Of a stretch of 12,804 nt of DNA, positions 1 to 7,359 are shown one piece after another; within the stretch, counting starts at the first letter, position 1, and the number at the start of each line of letters is the position of its first letter. The position numbers were made by a program, and so were the translations under genes. Source of the DNA: Myxococcota bacterium (GTDB taxonomy: Bacteria; Myxococcota_C; UBA6777); the NCBI GenBank assembly GCA_963169055.1, contig CAUJFU010000414.1, forward strand, positions 1 to 12,804, written 5' to 3'. The notes under the pieces were generated by a model. It was given only the letters and a program-made list of their open reading frames with translations, was not told the DNA's origin and made no database searches.

Positions 1-1
1 C

Positions 2-223
2 CCCACAGGAAAACTGTTTGGGCTACGCAAACACGACTTGGTCAGAACAGAAAAAGGCACAGGATGGGTCAAAGGCAAGCGCAGTACGGGCTTTTTCGCA
101 CTCGAAACCATCGACGGCCAAACCCTCACCCCTTCCGTCAATGTCAAGAAGGCCACCACTCGGCTGGCCGCCCGAACCACCACCCTTATCCAAAGAAAGG
201 ACGGCGCTTCCTCCCCCCTCTAA
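2..223 (+). CDS. C-terminal fragment of an IscB-like (RRXRR/HNH) nuclease, 5' end outside window
   Basis: An open frame enters from the left edge and gives 73 residues before a TAA at 221-223. The residues around [27 protein letters not shown] and RTTTLIQRK look like a real protein tail: charged, with regular beta-type spacing. From memory they resemble the C-terminal targeting region of IscB-type nucleases (a DxVR motif, then a G(R/K)R-x-G-x-F strand, a DG turn and a basic L-x-x-R end). The catalytic RuvC and HNH parts would lie outside the window, so nothing here proves the assignment. The last residues (ASSPL) are encoded by the C-rich arm of a hairpin, which suggests that a repeat supplies the end of the gene. 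It could instead be another nucleic-acid-binding protein. The family call is tentative, but that this is coding sequence is fairly likely. Confidence 0.5.
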   Translation, partial: PTGKLFGLRKHDLVRTEKGTGWVKGKRSTGFFALETIDGQTLTPSVNVKKATTRLAARTTTLIQRKDGASSPL

Positions 224-232
224 AGAAGGGGG
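214..232. repeat. C-run/G-run hairpin spanning the upstream gene's stop codon
   Basis: CCCCCT (214-219) pairs with AGGGGG (227-232) around a 7-base loop that contains the TAA stop codon of the upstream gene. A weaker sequence of similar design with the same AAAGAA core lies just before it at about 185-203. Such C-run/AAAG/G-run dyads are common as dispersed intergenic repeats, and subterminal hairpins are typical of IS200/IS605-type elements, which often carry IscB. No T-run follows, so it is a poor rho-independent terminator. Whether this is a transposon right end or a dispersed repeat cannot be decided from one copy. Confidence 0.55.
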
Positions 233-251
233 TCTCCGCGCCTTAAAAACG

Positions 252-1211
252 ATGAGCAACCAACTTGATGCGATCAAAAAGCTGACCACCGTTGTTGCAG
301 ACACAGGTGATATCGCGGCGATTGCGCAGTATACGCCACAAGACGCAACCACCAATCCCTCGCTGTTGTTCAAGGCCGCGCAACAGCCCGAGTACAAAGA
401 CCTGCTCGAAGATGCCCATCGTTATGCGCAAAAGCATGCAGCCGAGGCCAGCCAGCAGACAGATTTGTTGATGGATCGGCTGTTTGTGAACTTTGGAAAG
501 CGGATCTTGGAGATTATCCCGGGGCGTGTTTCCACGGAAGTGGACGCTAGTTTGAGTTTCGATCAAGAAGGAACAGTGGCGAAAGCACACCGATTGATCG
601 AGCTTTACGAAGAAGTGGGGGTTCCGCGTGAACGCATCTTGATCAAGATCGCAAGCACATGGGAAGGGATTCGTGCCGCAGAGCGTCTTGAAAAAGAAGG
701 CATCCATTGCAACCTCACCTTGCTGTTTAGCTTCGCGCAAGCGGTGGCGTGCGCTGAGGCGGGGGTGACGCTGATCTCGCCGTTTGTGGGGCGGATCTAC
801 GACTATTACAAGCAAGCGAAAGGGGCCGATATCCCGCTCGATCAAGATCCCGGTGTGGCTTCGGTGACGCGGATTTACCACTACTACAAGAAATTCGATT
901 ACAAGACGCAAGTCATGGGCGCAAGCTTTCGCAAAGCAGGACAAGTCGTGCGGCTCGCAGGCTGCGATCTCTTGACCATTAGCCCCGATCTGCTCGAAGA
1001 ACTCAAACGCAGCCAAGAACCCGTCGAACAATGCTTGAGTGTCGAAAACGCCAAGGCGCAAGACCTCCCAAAGATCCACCTCGACGAAAAAACCTATCGT
1101 TGGATGCACAACGAAGATCCGATGGCTGTGGACAAACTTTCAGATGGCATTCGTCGATTTAACGCGGATGCTCGAAAGCTCGAACAGTTCGCGAAAAAAG
1201 TAATGGCCTAG
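252..1211 (+). CDS. tal: Transaldolase (class I, TalB type)
   Basis: Transfers a dihydroxyacetone unit between sedoheptulose 7-phosphate and glyceraldehyde 3-phosphate in the non-oxidative pentose phosphate pathway, in the cytosol. The 319-residue product is colinear with the roughly 317-residue E. coli TalB. The Schiff-base lysine is K132 in the [11 protein letters not shown] motif. Other active-site positions are D17, N35, E96, N154, S176, R181 and R227. The start at 252 was chosen because [20 protein letters not shown] is the family N-terminus; the frame stays open upstream to a TTG at 18, but that stretch is a shadow of the preceding gene. No good Shine-Dalgarno sits directly before ATG 252: the nearest purine run, AAGGGGG at 226-232, is about 19 bases away and lies in the hairpin. 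The gene starts 28 bp after the upstream stop, and its TAG overlaps the stop of the convergent DUF5682 gene. Confidence 0.96.
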   Translation: MSNQLDAIKKLTTVVADTGDIAAIAQYTPQDATTNPSLLFKAAQQPEYKDLLEDAHRYAQKHAAEASQQTDLLMDRLFVNFGKRILEIIPGRVSTEVDASLSFDQEGTVAKAHRLIELYEEVGVPRERILIKIASTWEGIRAAERLEKEGIHCNLTLLFSFAQAVACAEAGVTLISPFVGRIYDYYKQAKGADIPLDQDPGVASVTRIYHYYKKFDYKTQVMGASFRKAGQVVRLAGCDLLTISPDLLEELKRSQEPVEQCLSVENAKAQDLPKIHLDEKTYRWMHNEDPMAVDKLSDGIRRFNADARKLEQFAKKVMA

Positions 1212-4200
1212 TTTGTGAGGTGTTTGACGAGGGCGGTGAGGGCTTGGGGGTGGTTGTGAAGGAGGGCGGCAGCAGCGGCAGCTTCGGGCTCTAGATCTTC
1301 GGTGACGGCGTTGGGATGGGGCATCGCGCTGACAAGATCGGAGGGTGCATGCGTGGGTTCTGTCGGCCACGAGGGGGGAAGCCGAAGCAACGAAGCGAGG
1401 GCATCGGTGGTTTGGGGATGATGGCGCAACAGGGCATGAGCGCCGACTTCGCGTTCGTCATGGAAAACGGAAGAAGCGGTCGATATATTGGGCGCTTCGG
1501 CTGTTTCGGGAGATCGCCATGTTGTGGCGACTCCAAACAGGTGAGCGAGGGCGTCGGTGGTTTGGGGATGATCGGCCATGAGTTGAAAGACGTTGCGTTC
1601 TTCGTTGGAAAGCACGGAAGGAGCGGGGCGGATCTCTTGGACGATGGTGGTGGGGATGACGGCGTTGCGTTTGCGGCGTTCTCGATACCACGGGGCGATC
1701 CACGCATCGAGTTCTTTGGAGGCTTTGGGGTAGATCTGAGCGACTTCTTGGAGGATGGAGGGGAGGAGGGTATCGCGGTGCGGTTGCAAGCCCATCAAAA
1801 GCGACGGTAGCCACGGCATCAACACGCGATCGGGGAGGCGCTCAAAGGCTTTGGAGAGCAGTTCGACGATCAATCGGCTGACGAGCGGAGTAAAGGTGAG
1901 CGCAAGCAAAAACCCGTCGAGATAGCGGGGAAAAGCGACAAGGGTCAATGGATTTTGAAGCAGGTGATCGAAGAAGTTGCGGATCTCATCGATATCACGA
2001 ACGCTCAGGAGCCACTCTGCGGCCCACAAGATCCCGAGTTTTTCGGGATCTTGGGTGAGCGATGCGGATTGTTTGATTGCGATCATCAACTGGCTGCGTT
2101 CGCAACCCATCGAAAGAGCGAGGCTTTCGAGCGTAAAGATAAAGGCCAACATGCCGCTGATCTGTTGGGGAGAAGTGCCGCGATCACTAAAGGCTTCGGG
2201 AAGCATGGTAGAAAAGTGTGAATAGCCCGTTGCCACGAAGTGTTGGAGCCAAGGCGGGAGACCTTCGGGGGTCGAGCGGTAGTAATGCACAAGGCGACGG
2301 ATGCGCTCGAAGATATCTTGGGCGGCGTCGGCTCCGAGTTCTTGAACGAGCAGGTCGTTGGCGTGTTCACCGAGGCGCTGGGTCAGTCGGCGAGCCTCCA
2401 GATAAAGCAGGCTATCTTCGGTGGCTTCGAGGGCTTGGACGGTGCGGGCTTTGGAGGAAAAGGCATGCTGCAACAAACGGCGTTCGAGAACTTGTTCGAT
2501 GGAGGCCCCTTCGTAGGCTAGCTGGATCAGAGGGGCTTGGTATTTTCCGATGGAGATATCCCATGATTCTTGGAGTGCGCGTTGCCCGAGGGTGCGCTCA
2601 CCCATGATCGGGCGGATCAGGGAATTGTTTTTGCCAAGCAGGTAATGAAGCCGCCACAGCAGATCGGAACAGGCGGTGTATTCGGGGTTTTGACGAAAGT
2701 CCATCAATGCGCGTTGGACGGTTTTTCCTTTGAGGGTGACGGGCAAGGCGGAGAGTCGGTCGTAGACGTCTTGTGCGAGGGGCGGCAGAGACGAATAACC
2801 AACGTGGCCGCTGCGATCGCCGCCAAGCAATATCTCGCATAAGCGTCGGACGTTGCGCTTTTTGGGGGTGCGATCTTTTTCGAGACAGGTGATCGCAGCG
2901 TCTTGAAAGTCGTAAGGCGAGGGATGACGGCGGTTTCGCATCCGCCCAAGCAAGATCGCTGTTTGGTAGATGGCGATCGCATCGGCTGTGGAAGCGAGGT
3001 ATCCGTTTTCTCGGGCCATCGAGACGATCTCGACGCACCAACGTAAGAGTTGTTCTTCGTCTTGTTCGAGTAGCTGAGGCGGACGTTGTAAAAAGCCCAA
3101 AACATCGGGGACGGTTGAAACGGATGTGATGGGCGAGGAAGAGGCGTCTTCTTTGTCGGTTGGATCGGCCTTGGCGGGAGTTTTTTTGGTGCTTTTCTTG
3201 GGGGCTGGTTTGGCTTGGGGGGTGTCTTTGATATCTTTGATATCTTTGATACCGAGAGAGCGCAACCCAAGGGCTTCTTGGCTTCGTTTCCACGCATTTT
3301 CGGCAAGCGAGATCGTCCCGTCGGGCATACCGAATTGTTGCTCGATGGAGCGAAAGCTCGAAGGGATGATCCCGTAAAGCCATTTGGTTTGGGTGCGGGG
3401 TGGGATCGGATCGCGGTGGGGAGTTTGGGTGCCAAAAGAGTCGACATCTGAGGCGGTGTGTGCGGCTCCGCAAATAAACAGCGTTTCTTCGGGTTGGAGT
3501 TTGTGTTGCGCGAGATGTTCTTTGATCCGCGCCCACATATAACGCTCGCGTTTTCGGTCATTTTCGAGGCGTTCTTTGGATTGACCAAGGCGGCGGATCA
3601 GGCTCCCCACAAGGCACATGACTTCGCGGTAGGTTTGATAATCTGCGCCGACGATCGAGGACTCGACGTATTGATCCCACCATTCGGAGAAGTGGCGAAC
3701 ACGGGCGTTGGAGAGTAGGACTTCTTGGAAGCCTTCAAAGGTGGGTTCCATCCGTCCCATCTGTACGCCGTAAGCGGTGCCGTGGAGGTTTTCGTTGGCT
3801 TCTTCGGAGATACCCTCTTCGTCTTCTTGGTGGCCGAGCGCTTCGGCAAGTGCGCCTTCTTGTTGTGGGAGCCATTGAAAGATGTGATCGACCGAGCGAT
3901 CGACAAAGACGAGCTGGGTTTGTTCGGGGTGGCTGAGCGCATAAGCGATGGCCTGAAATTCGGCGGAAAACTCGGTCAGTGGGGCGACAACGGTCAAGGG
4001 CGACCAATCAGGCGGAAAGCCCGCTGTTTCGGTGGCAAAGGATTGAAGGGCGATCGGCAGTTGACAATCCGCAAGGCCGGGCAGGACGGACTGGAGATCT
4101 TCGCATAACTCCACGAAGATGACTTTGGGGGTGGGGCCGTCTTGGAGGCGGCGCAAGATCTGGATGGCGGCTGCGGGAGAGTGGTGCGCTACGGGGAAGA

Positions 4201-4369
4201 TCTCGACGGGTTCGTTGGTTGCGCGCTCCATATCGTCCACGATGGCGGCGAGCATCTTGTCGATGGTGCGTGTGCCTTGGGAAAAGGCTTGTACAGCGGC
4301 GAGGAGTTGGCCGCGTAAGGGAGCAAAGCGATCTTGCGCGATGGTGCGGCTTTTTTGTGATTGCGGCAT
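1208..4369 (-). CDS. DUF5682-family protein with C-terminal HPQ repeats (MoxR-VWA cluster)
   Basis: A 1053-residue protein, last gene of the five-gene operon, 48 bp after the ATPase gene. The start has AAGGA 7 bases upstream. Residues 52-340 match the DUF5682 pattern: [12 protein letters not shown] (H62, H63), [10 protein letters not shown] (E88), a helix [13 protein letters not shown] (about 275-286) and [12 protein letters not shown] (H304). This order of HH, acidic strand end, R..M..i helix and G-A-x-H is what TIKI/ChaN/EreA superfamily hydrolases show, so an enzymatic role is inferred, not proven. Residues 370-425 are a Lys/Pro/Ala/Ser-rich linker containing IKD three times in tandem. Residues 430-900 are predicted mostly helical. 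Residues 920-1053 hold three copies of a short HPQ-centred repeat. The protein is longer than the roughly 750-800 residues I expect for this family, mainly through linker and tail. E. coli YehM appears to be the counterpart. No signal peptide or membrane segment is evident. Confidence 0.8.
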   Translation of the reverse strand: MPQSQKSRTIAQDRFAPLRGQLLAAVQAFSQGTRTIDKMLAAIVDDMERATNEPVEIFPVAHHSPAAAIQILRRLQDGPTPKVIFVELCEDLQSVLPGLADCQLPIALQSFATETAGFPPDWSPLTVVAPLTEFSAEFQAIAYALSHPEQTQLVFVDRSVDHIFQWLPQQEGALAEALGHQEDEEGISEEANENLHGTAYGVQMGRMEPTFEGFQEVLLSNARVRHFSEWWDQYVESSIVGADYQTYREVMCLVGSLIRRLGQSKERLENDRKRERYMWARIKEHLAQHKLQPEETLFICGAAHTASDVDSFGTQTPHRDPIPPRTQTKWLYGIIPSSFRSIEQQFGMPDGTISLAENAWKRSQEALGLRSLGIKDIKDIKDTPQAKPAPKKSTKKTPAKADPTDKEDASSSPITSVSTVPDVLGFLQRPPQLLEQDEEQLLRWCVEIVSMARENGYLASTADAIAIYQTAILLGRMRNRRHPSPYDFQDAAITCLEKDRTPKKRNVRRLCEILLGGDRSGHVGYSSLPPLAQDVYDRLSALPVTLKGKTVQRALMDFRQNPEYTACSDLLWRLHYLLGKNNSLIRPIMGERTLGQRALQESWDISIGKYQAPLIQLAYEGASIEQVLERRLLQHAFSSKARTVQALEATEDSLLYLEARRLTQRLGEHANDLLVQELGADAAQDIFERIRRLVHYYRSTPEGLPPWLQHFVATGYSHFSTMLPEAFSDRGTSPQQISGMLAFIFTLESLALSMGCERSQLMIAIKQSASLTQDPEKLGILWAAEWLLSVRDIDEIRNFFDHLLQNPLTLVAFPRYLDGFLLALTFTPLVSRLIVELLSKAFERLPDRVLMPWLPSLLMGLQPHRDTLLPSILQEVAQIYPKASKELDAWIAPWYRERRKRNAVIPTTIVQEIRPAPSVLSNEERNVFQLMADHPQTTDALAHLFGVATTWRSPETAEAPNISTASSVFHDEREVGAHALLRHHPQTTDALASLLRLPPSWPTEPTHAPSDLVSAMPHPNAVTEDLEPEAAAAAALLHNHPQALTALVKHLTN
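1214..1609 (-). repeat. Three HPQ-module repeats encoded at the DUF5682 3' end
   Basis: Residues 921-950, 971-1000 and 1026-1052 of the DUF5682 protein repeat one pattern: an acidic/helical lead (EER-V or similar), LL or LM, one or two residues, HPQ, then TTDALxxLL. Copies 1 and 2 share HPQTTDALA exactly; copy 3 is degenerate (HPQALTAL). Copies are separated by 20-25 residue Pro/Ser/Thr-rich spacers. In DNA the three copies are visible as plus-strand blocks around 1236-1260, 1409-1432 and 1559-1582 with a common TTGGGG(A/T/G)TG core. Confidence 0.85.
3225..3251. repeat. Tandem 9-bp repeat, three perfect copies
   Basis: The plus strand reads tctttgata three times in succession. On the coding (minus) strand it adds the tripeptide Ile-Lys-Asp in tandem within the linker of the DUF5682 protein (about residues 374-382). 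The unit length is a multiple of three, so slippage would change linker length but not frame. Confidence 0.9.
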
Positions 4370-4417
4370 CGTCTCGTCCTTGTCGATCGTTCGGGCGGGT
4401 GAAGGGCGTCGCGTTCG

Positions 4418-5689
4418 TTATTTCGACATATCGCTCATGATGGATTTTCCGCCTTCGGAAAACTCTTTCCAAGTGTTGTCTTTTTTGTTTTCTTTGGCGT
4501 GTTTTTCCACGACAGCATGCCAAAACTTGTTCATCACGGAGAGATCTTCGGGGACACGGCGAACGAGGCCACCGATCATCGAGCGGGCAAGGGCGTTTGC
4601 GGTTAGCTGCTTTTCCCCGAAGAAGTTGCCGTAAAGGATGGCATCTTCGAGAACGCCGATCTGTTCGGCGGTAGAGAGCGAGGATTCGAGGCGTTGATCG
4701 TCCGAAGCAGCGGCAGCAGCGGACTCGCGCATATCGGCAAAAGTTTGCAAGAGGATATCCATCAAGGCGGCGGGAACGTCGATATCGAAGTTGTTGCGTC
4801 GCAGCAGGTCGCGGGTGCGGAACATCACGATCTCGCGTTCGGATTTTTTGTTTGTGACGATCGGGATGTGGATAAAATTGAAGCGGCGTTTGAGTGCGCT
4901 AGAGAGGTCATTGACGCCACGGTCGCGGCTGTTTGCGGTGCCGATGATGTTGAAGCCGGGGCGGGCGAAGACGACGTTGTTTGTACTGAGTTCGGGGATG
5001 GCGATGTATTTTTCGCTGAGGATGGAGATCAGGGCGTCTTGGACATCGGAAGTGCAGCGCGTGAGTTCTTCAAAACGGCCCATTTGACCGAGTTGCATGG
5101 CCTTCATCATCGGAGAGGCGATCATCGAGTCGCGGGATTGGCCTTGGGAGATGACAAGCGCGACGTTCCACGAGTATTTGATCTGATCTTCGGTGGTTCC
5201 TGCGGTGCCTTGGACAACATGGGTGGAGTTGCCACAGATCGCAGCGGCCAACAGTTCGGCGAGCCAGCTTTTTCCTGTTCCGGGATCGCCGATCAGCAAC
5301 AGGCCGCGATCCGAAGCCAGCGTGACGATGGCGCGCTCGACAAGCGTCGCATCACCGAAGAACTTTTGATCGATCTTGCGAGCGAGTTTTTCACCGGGCT
5401 GTGTTCCGAGAATAAAAGTGCGGATCATCCGAGGGGAGAGACGCCATGAAAAAGGTTTGTTGCCTGTGTCCACAGACTCCAACCAAGCGAGTTCTTCAGC
5501 ATATTTGACTTCGGCAGGTTCGCGCAGATTTTCTTCCGCCTTTGGGGGAGTGGAAGGTTTGGCAGCCGCTTCGGTCGGAGCGGAAGGTTTGGCAGTCGCT
5601 TCGGTGGATGCTGCGGCGATCTCGGCTTGGGTTTCGGTGACGGTTTGAGCTTCGGTGGCTTCTTGAACGAGGGCTTTTTTCTTAGCCAT
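4418..5689 (-). CDS. MoxR-type AAA+ ATPase (YehL-like)
   Basis: A 423-residue ATPase of the MoxR branch, thought to act as a chaperone-like remodeller with VWA partners; probably the motor of this operon. Residues 1-60 are an Ala/Thr/Pro/Glu-rich, likely disordered lead with an internal duplication. The AAA+ module shows Walker A GDPGTGKS (134-141), a Walker B region reading GRFEEL (204-209) where most MoxR proteins have a hydrophobic-DE, sensor 1 at N253 in IIGTANSRDRG, and Arg-finger candidates R268/R269 in SSALKRRF. The usual sensor-2 Arg after the lid appears absent (LSTAEQIGVLEDA, 338-350). VQDALISILSEK (216-227) is the post-Walker-B helix typical of MoxR. The start has AAAGGA about 9 bases upstream and lies 33 bp after the VWA gene. 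As I remember them, E. coli YehL homologues share the FEELTRC motif, so the altered Walker B is probably a subfamily trait and not decay. Confidence 0.92.
   Translation of the reverse strand: MAKKKALVQEATEAQTVTETQAEIAAASTEATAKPSAPTEAAAKPSTPPKAEENLREPAEVKYAEELAWLESVDTGNKPFSWRLSPRMIRTFILGTQPGEKLARKIDQKFFGDATLVERAIVTLASDRGLLLIGDPGTGKSWLAELLAAAICGNSTHVVQGTAGTTEDQIKYSWNVALVISQGQSRDSMIASPMMKAMQLGQMGRFEELTRCTSDVQDALISILSEKYIAIPELSTNNVVFARPGFNIIGTANSRDRGVNDLSSALKRRFNFIHIPIVTNKKSEREIVMFRTRDLLRRNNFDIDVPAALMDILLQTFADMRESAAAAASDDQRLESSLSTAEQIGVLEDAILYGNFFGEKQLTANALARSMIGGLVRRVPEDLSVMNKFWHAVVEKHAKENKKDNTWKEFSEGGKSIMSDMSK
5551..5610. repeat. Imperfect 30-bp tandem duplication in the ATPase gene
   Basis: Positions 5551-5580 and 5581-5610 are two copies of a 30-bp unit beginning gaaggtttggcag; the first 24 bases differ at one position and the last six diverge. 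They encode the repeated TEA(T/A)AKPS(A/T)P stretch of the disordered N-terminal tail of the MoxR ATPase (about residues 27-46). Confidence 0.85.
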
Positions 5690-5722
5690 GAACAGGTATC
5701 CTTTCGAACTGCGTAAGTCCTA

Positions 5723-7336
5723 TTAGAGAAGGTTTTTGAGTTGTTCGATTAGTTTTTTGGGGGTTCCCGAGAGGATAGGCATCCCAAGTTCGCCGAGTTT
5801 GGTGCGAAACCAGCTATCGATATTAAAATACCCAGAGTCGGTCACGGCTCCCACAGGGATAAAGTGAACGCCTGACTCTTTGAGGCTTTTGATATAAGAG
5901 AGCAAAAGCTCGGAGCTACCGCCTTCGTAGAAGTCAGAGATCAGCACCATAACGGTGTTTGCGGGATCCACGATCTTGTTTGCGGCTTCGACGAGGGCTT
6001 TGTAGATGTAGGTTCCACCGCCGAGGTTGGTGCGCAGAAGAACCTCAAAGGGGTCGTGGACATAAGGGGTGAGGTCGATCACTTCGGTATCAAAGGCGAA
6101 TAGGTGGACTTCGACACGCGGCAGTCCGGCAAAGATCGAGGCGAGGATGGTGCATTGAACCATCGCTTCGACCATCGAGCCCGATTGATCGACCACAACG
6201 ATGATGCGTGTGGGGAGCTTCTTTTTGGCCGCGTGATGGTAATAAAGGCGATCGACATACAGGCGTTTTTCTTTGTCGTTCCAGTTGGTGAGGTTTTTCC
6301 ACAAGGTGCGTTTGAGATCGAGGTTGCGAAAGATGCGTTTGGGAGGGACGGAACGATCGATCTTGGAGCGAACGGTTTGTTGGACTTGTTTTTTGAGGAC
6401 TTCGGCGAGCTGATCAACAAAGCGCTGGATCAAGGATTTGGCCATCGCGAGGGCGACACCAGAGAGGTTGGATTTGTCACGCAAGAGTTGTTCTGTCAGA
6501 GCCATCGAAGGGGTGAGTTTGGCGGCGAGTTGGGGATCTTTGAGGACTTCGCGCAGTTCCATGCGTTGAACCATGCCGCTTTCGAGCATGGAGAGTCCTT
6601 CGCGCAGTTGATCTTCGCTGATCGAAAAGCCCGGATGTCCCGGGTCTAAGCTGCCTCGCTGTCCTCCGACGAGCCATTGCCCTTGGGCGGCTTTGCCTTG
6701 CCCGGGGCCTCCTCTCGACAGGGTGTTTCCTGCGCCACGTCTGCTACCTTGTGGAGAGAGCAGGTGGCCGGGGGCGTAGCCAAAGGCTTGTTCGAAGTAG
6801 GGGAGGTCTTGGAGCCATTGGGTGTATTGTTGAGCCGAGATGACGGGGCTTTGGGTGTTTGGGCCGAGGACGTTGAGGATCAGTTTGGAAAAGACCAAAC
6901 TACGCCGCAGATCGGCATCTTGGATGGCGGGGATGGTGGGATGCGCATGGGGTTCGGGAGTTTCGGTGTTTGCGGTCTGATGGGCATTTGTGCTGTCATG
7001 GACCGTCGAAGCGGCGGAGACGGTTGAGAGGGGCGGTGTGTGTGCTGTTGCTGTGGTGTCGGTCTCTTCGGTGTTTTCGTCGTCGTCTGTATCGGGCGGG
7101 ACGACGGCGTCAAAGTCGGGTTTGAGTTGGGGATGACGGCGCAACAGTTGTTCGATGCCGATGGCGGGGTCAAGGATATCGGTGGGGAGTTTGACTTGCT
7201 CGGCGATGTCGAGGGTCATCTGCTCGATGTTGGGGCCTTTTTCGGAGTGTCCGAATGCAGCGGTGAGGAGTCGCCAAAAGACAAGCTGCCGCTGTTTTTG
7301 TGGGCGGGTCAGTTTTGGGAATTGTTCTGTAGACAT
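5723..7336 (-). CDS. VWA-domain protein with intact MIDAS (YehP-like)
   Basis: A 537-residue protein placed directly before the MoxR gene. The C-terminal von Willebrand A domain (about 374-537) has a complete metal-ion-dependent adhesion site: D383-x-S385-x-S387 in VVDQSGSM, T442 in GGGTYIY and D468 in LISDFYEGG. Just before it, a basic stretch (about 318-372; RSKIDRSVPPKRIF, then FRNLDLKRTLWKNL) resembles the pre-VWA segment of YehP-type proteins. Residues 82-140 are an Asp/Thr/Ser/His-rich linker and 190-236 a Gly-rich one, separating a small N-terminal helical part that contains the HPQ motif at 68-70 from a helical middle (240-315). It probably presents a target or partner to the ATPase, as in other MoxR-VWA pairs (inference). 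ATG 7336 follows the upstream stop by 23 bp with a weak GAGG 5 bases before it. No signal peptide or membrane helix was seen, so it is likely cytosolic. Confidence 0.92.
   Translation of the reverse strand: MSTEQFPKLTRPQKQRQLVFWRLLTAAFGHSEKGPNIEQMTLDIAEQVKLPTDILDPAIGIEQLLRRHPQLKPDFDAVVPPDTDDDENTEETDTTATAHTPPLSTVSAASTVHDSTNAHQTANTETPEPHAHPTIPAIQDADLRRSLVFSKLILNVLGPNTQSPVISAQQYTQWLQDLPYFEQAFGYAPGHLLSPQGSRRGAGNTLSRGGPGQGKAAQGQWLVGGQRGSLDPGHPGFSISEDQLREGLSMLESGMVQRMELREVLKDPQLAAKLTPSMALTEQLLRDKSNLSGVALAMAKSLIQRFVDQLAEVLKKQVQQTVRSKIDRSVPPKRIFRNLDLKRTLWKNLTNWNDKEKRLYVDRLYYHHAAKKKLPTRIIVVVDQSGSMVEAMVQCTILASIFAGLPRVEVHLFAFDTEVIDLTPYVHDPFEVLLRTNLGGGTYIYKALVEAANKIVDPANTVMVLISDFYEGGSSELLLSYIKSLKESGVHFIPVGAVTDSGYFNIDSWFRTKLGELGMPILSGTPKKLIEQLKNLL
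7097..7168 (-). repeat. HPQ-type module in the VWA protein, like those of DUF5682
   Basis: VWA residues 57-80 contain LLRRHPQLKPDF, matching [12 protein letters not shown] of DUF5682 repeat 2. The underlying DNA at 7127-7147 and 1412-1432 agrees at 20 of 21 positions by direct comparison. It is a single copy and its second half diverges at protein level. Confidence 0.6.
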
Positions 7337-7359
7337 ACTCGCCTCGTCGGGTCGTTGGG

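Noticed and set aside
18-251. In-frame N-terminal extension of transaldolase back to a TTG
   Set aside because: It reads a Ser/Pro/Lys-rich sequence with no family counterpart, overlaps the upstream gene's C-terminus in another frame, and transaldolases begin at the [10 protein letters not shown] equivalent.
243-1109. 288-codon minus-strand open frame across transaldolase
   Set aside because: It lies entirely opposite a clearly assigned gene, is rich in Cys/His/Arg as antisense frames are, and has no recognisable domain or ribosome binding site.
1208-1609. Direct repeats at the DUF5682 3' end as a CRISPR or mobile-element end
   Set aside because: Spacing is irregular, copies diverge, and all lie in frame within coding sequence, so they are protein repeats.
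2598-3588. Two minus-strand frames of about 300 codons inside the DUF5682 gene
   Set aside because: They are alternative frames of the real gene, Arg/Pro/Ser-rich and without domains.
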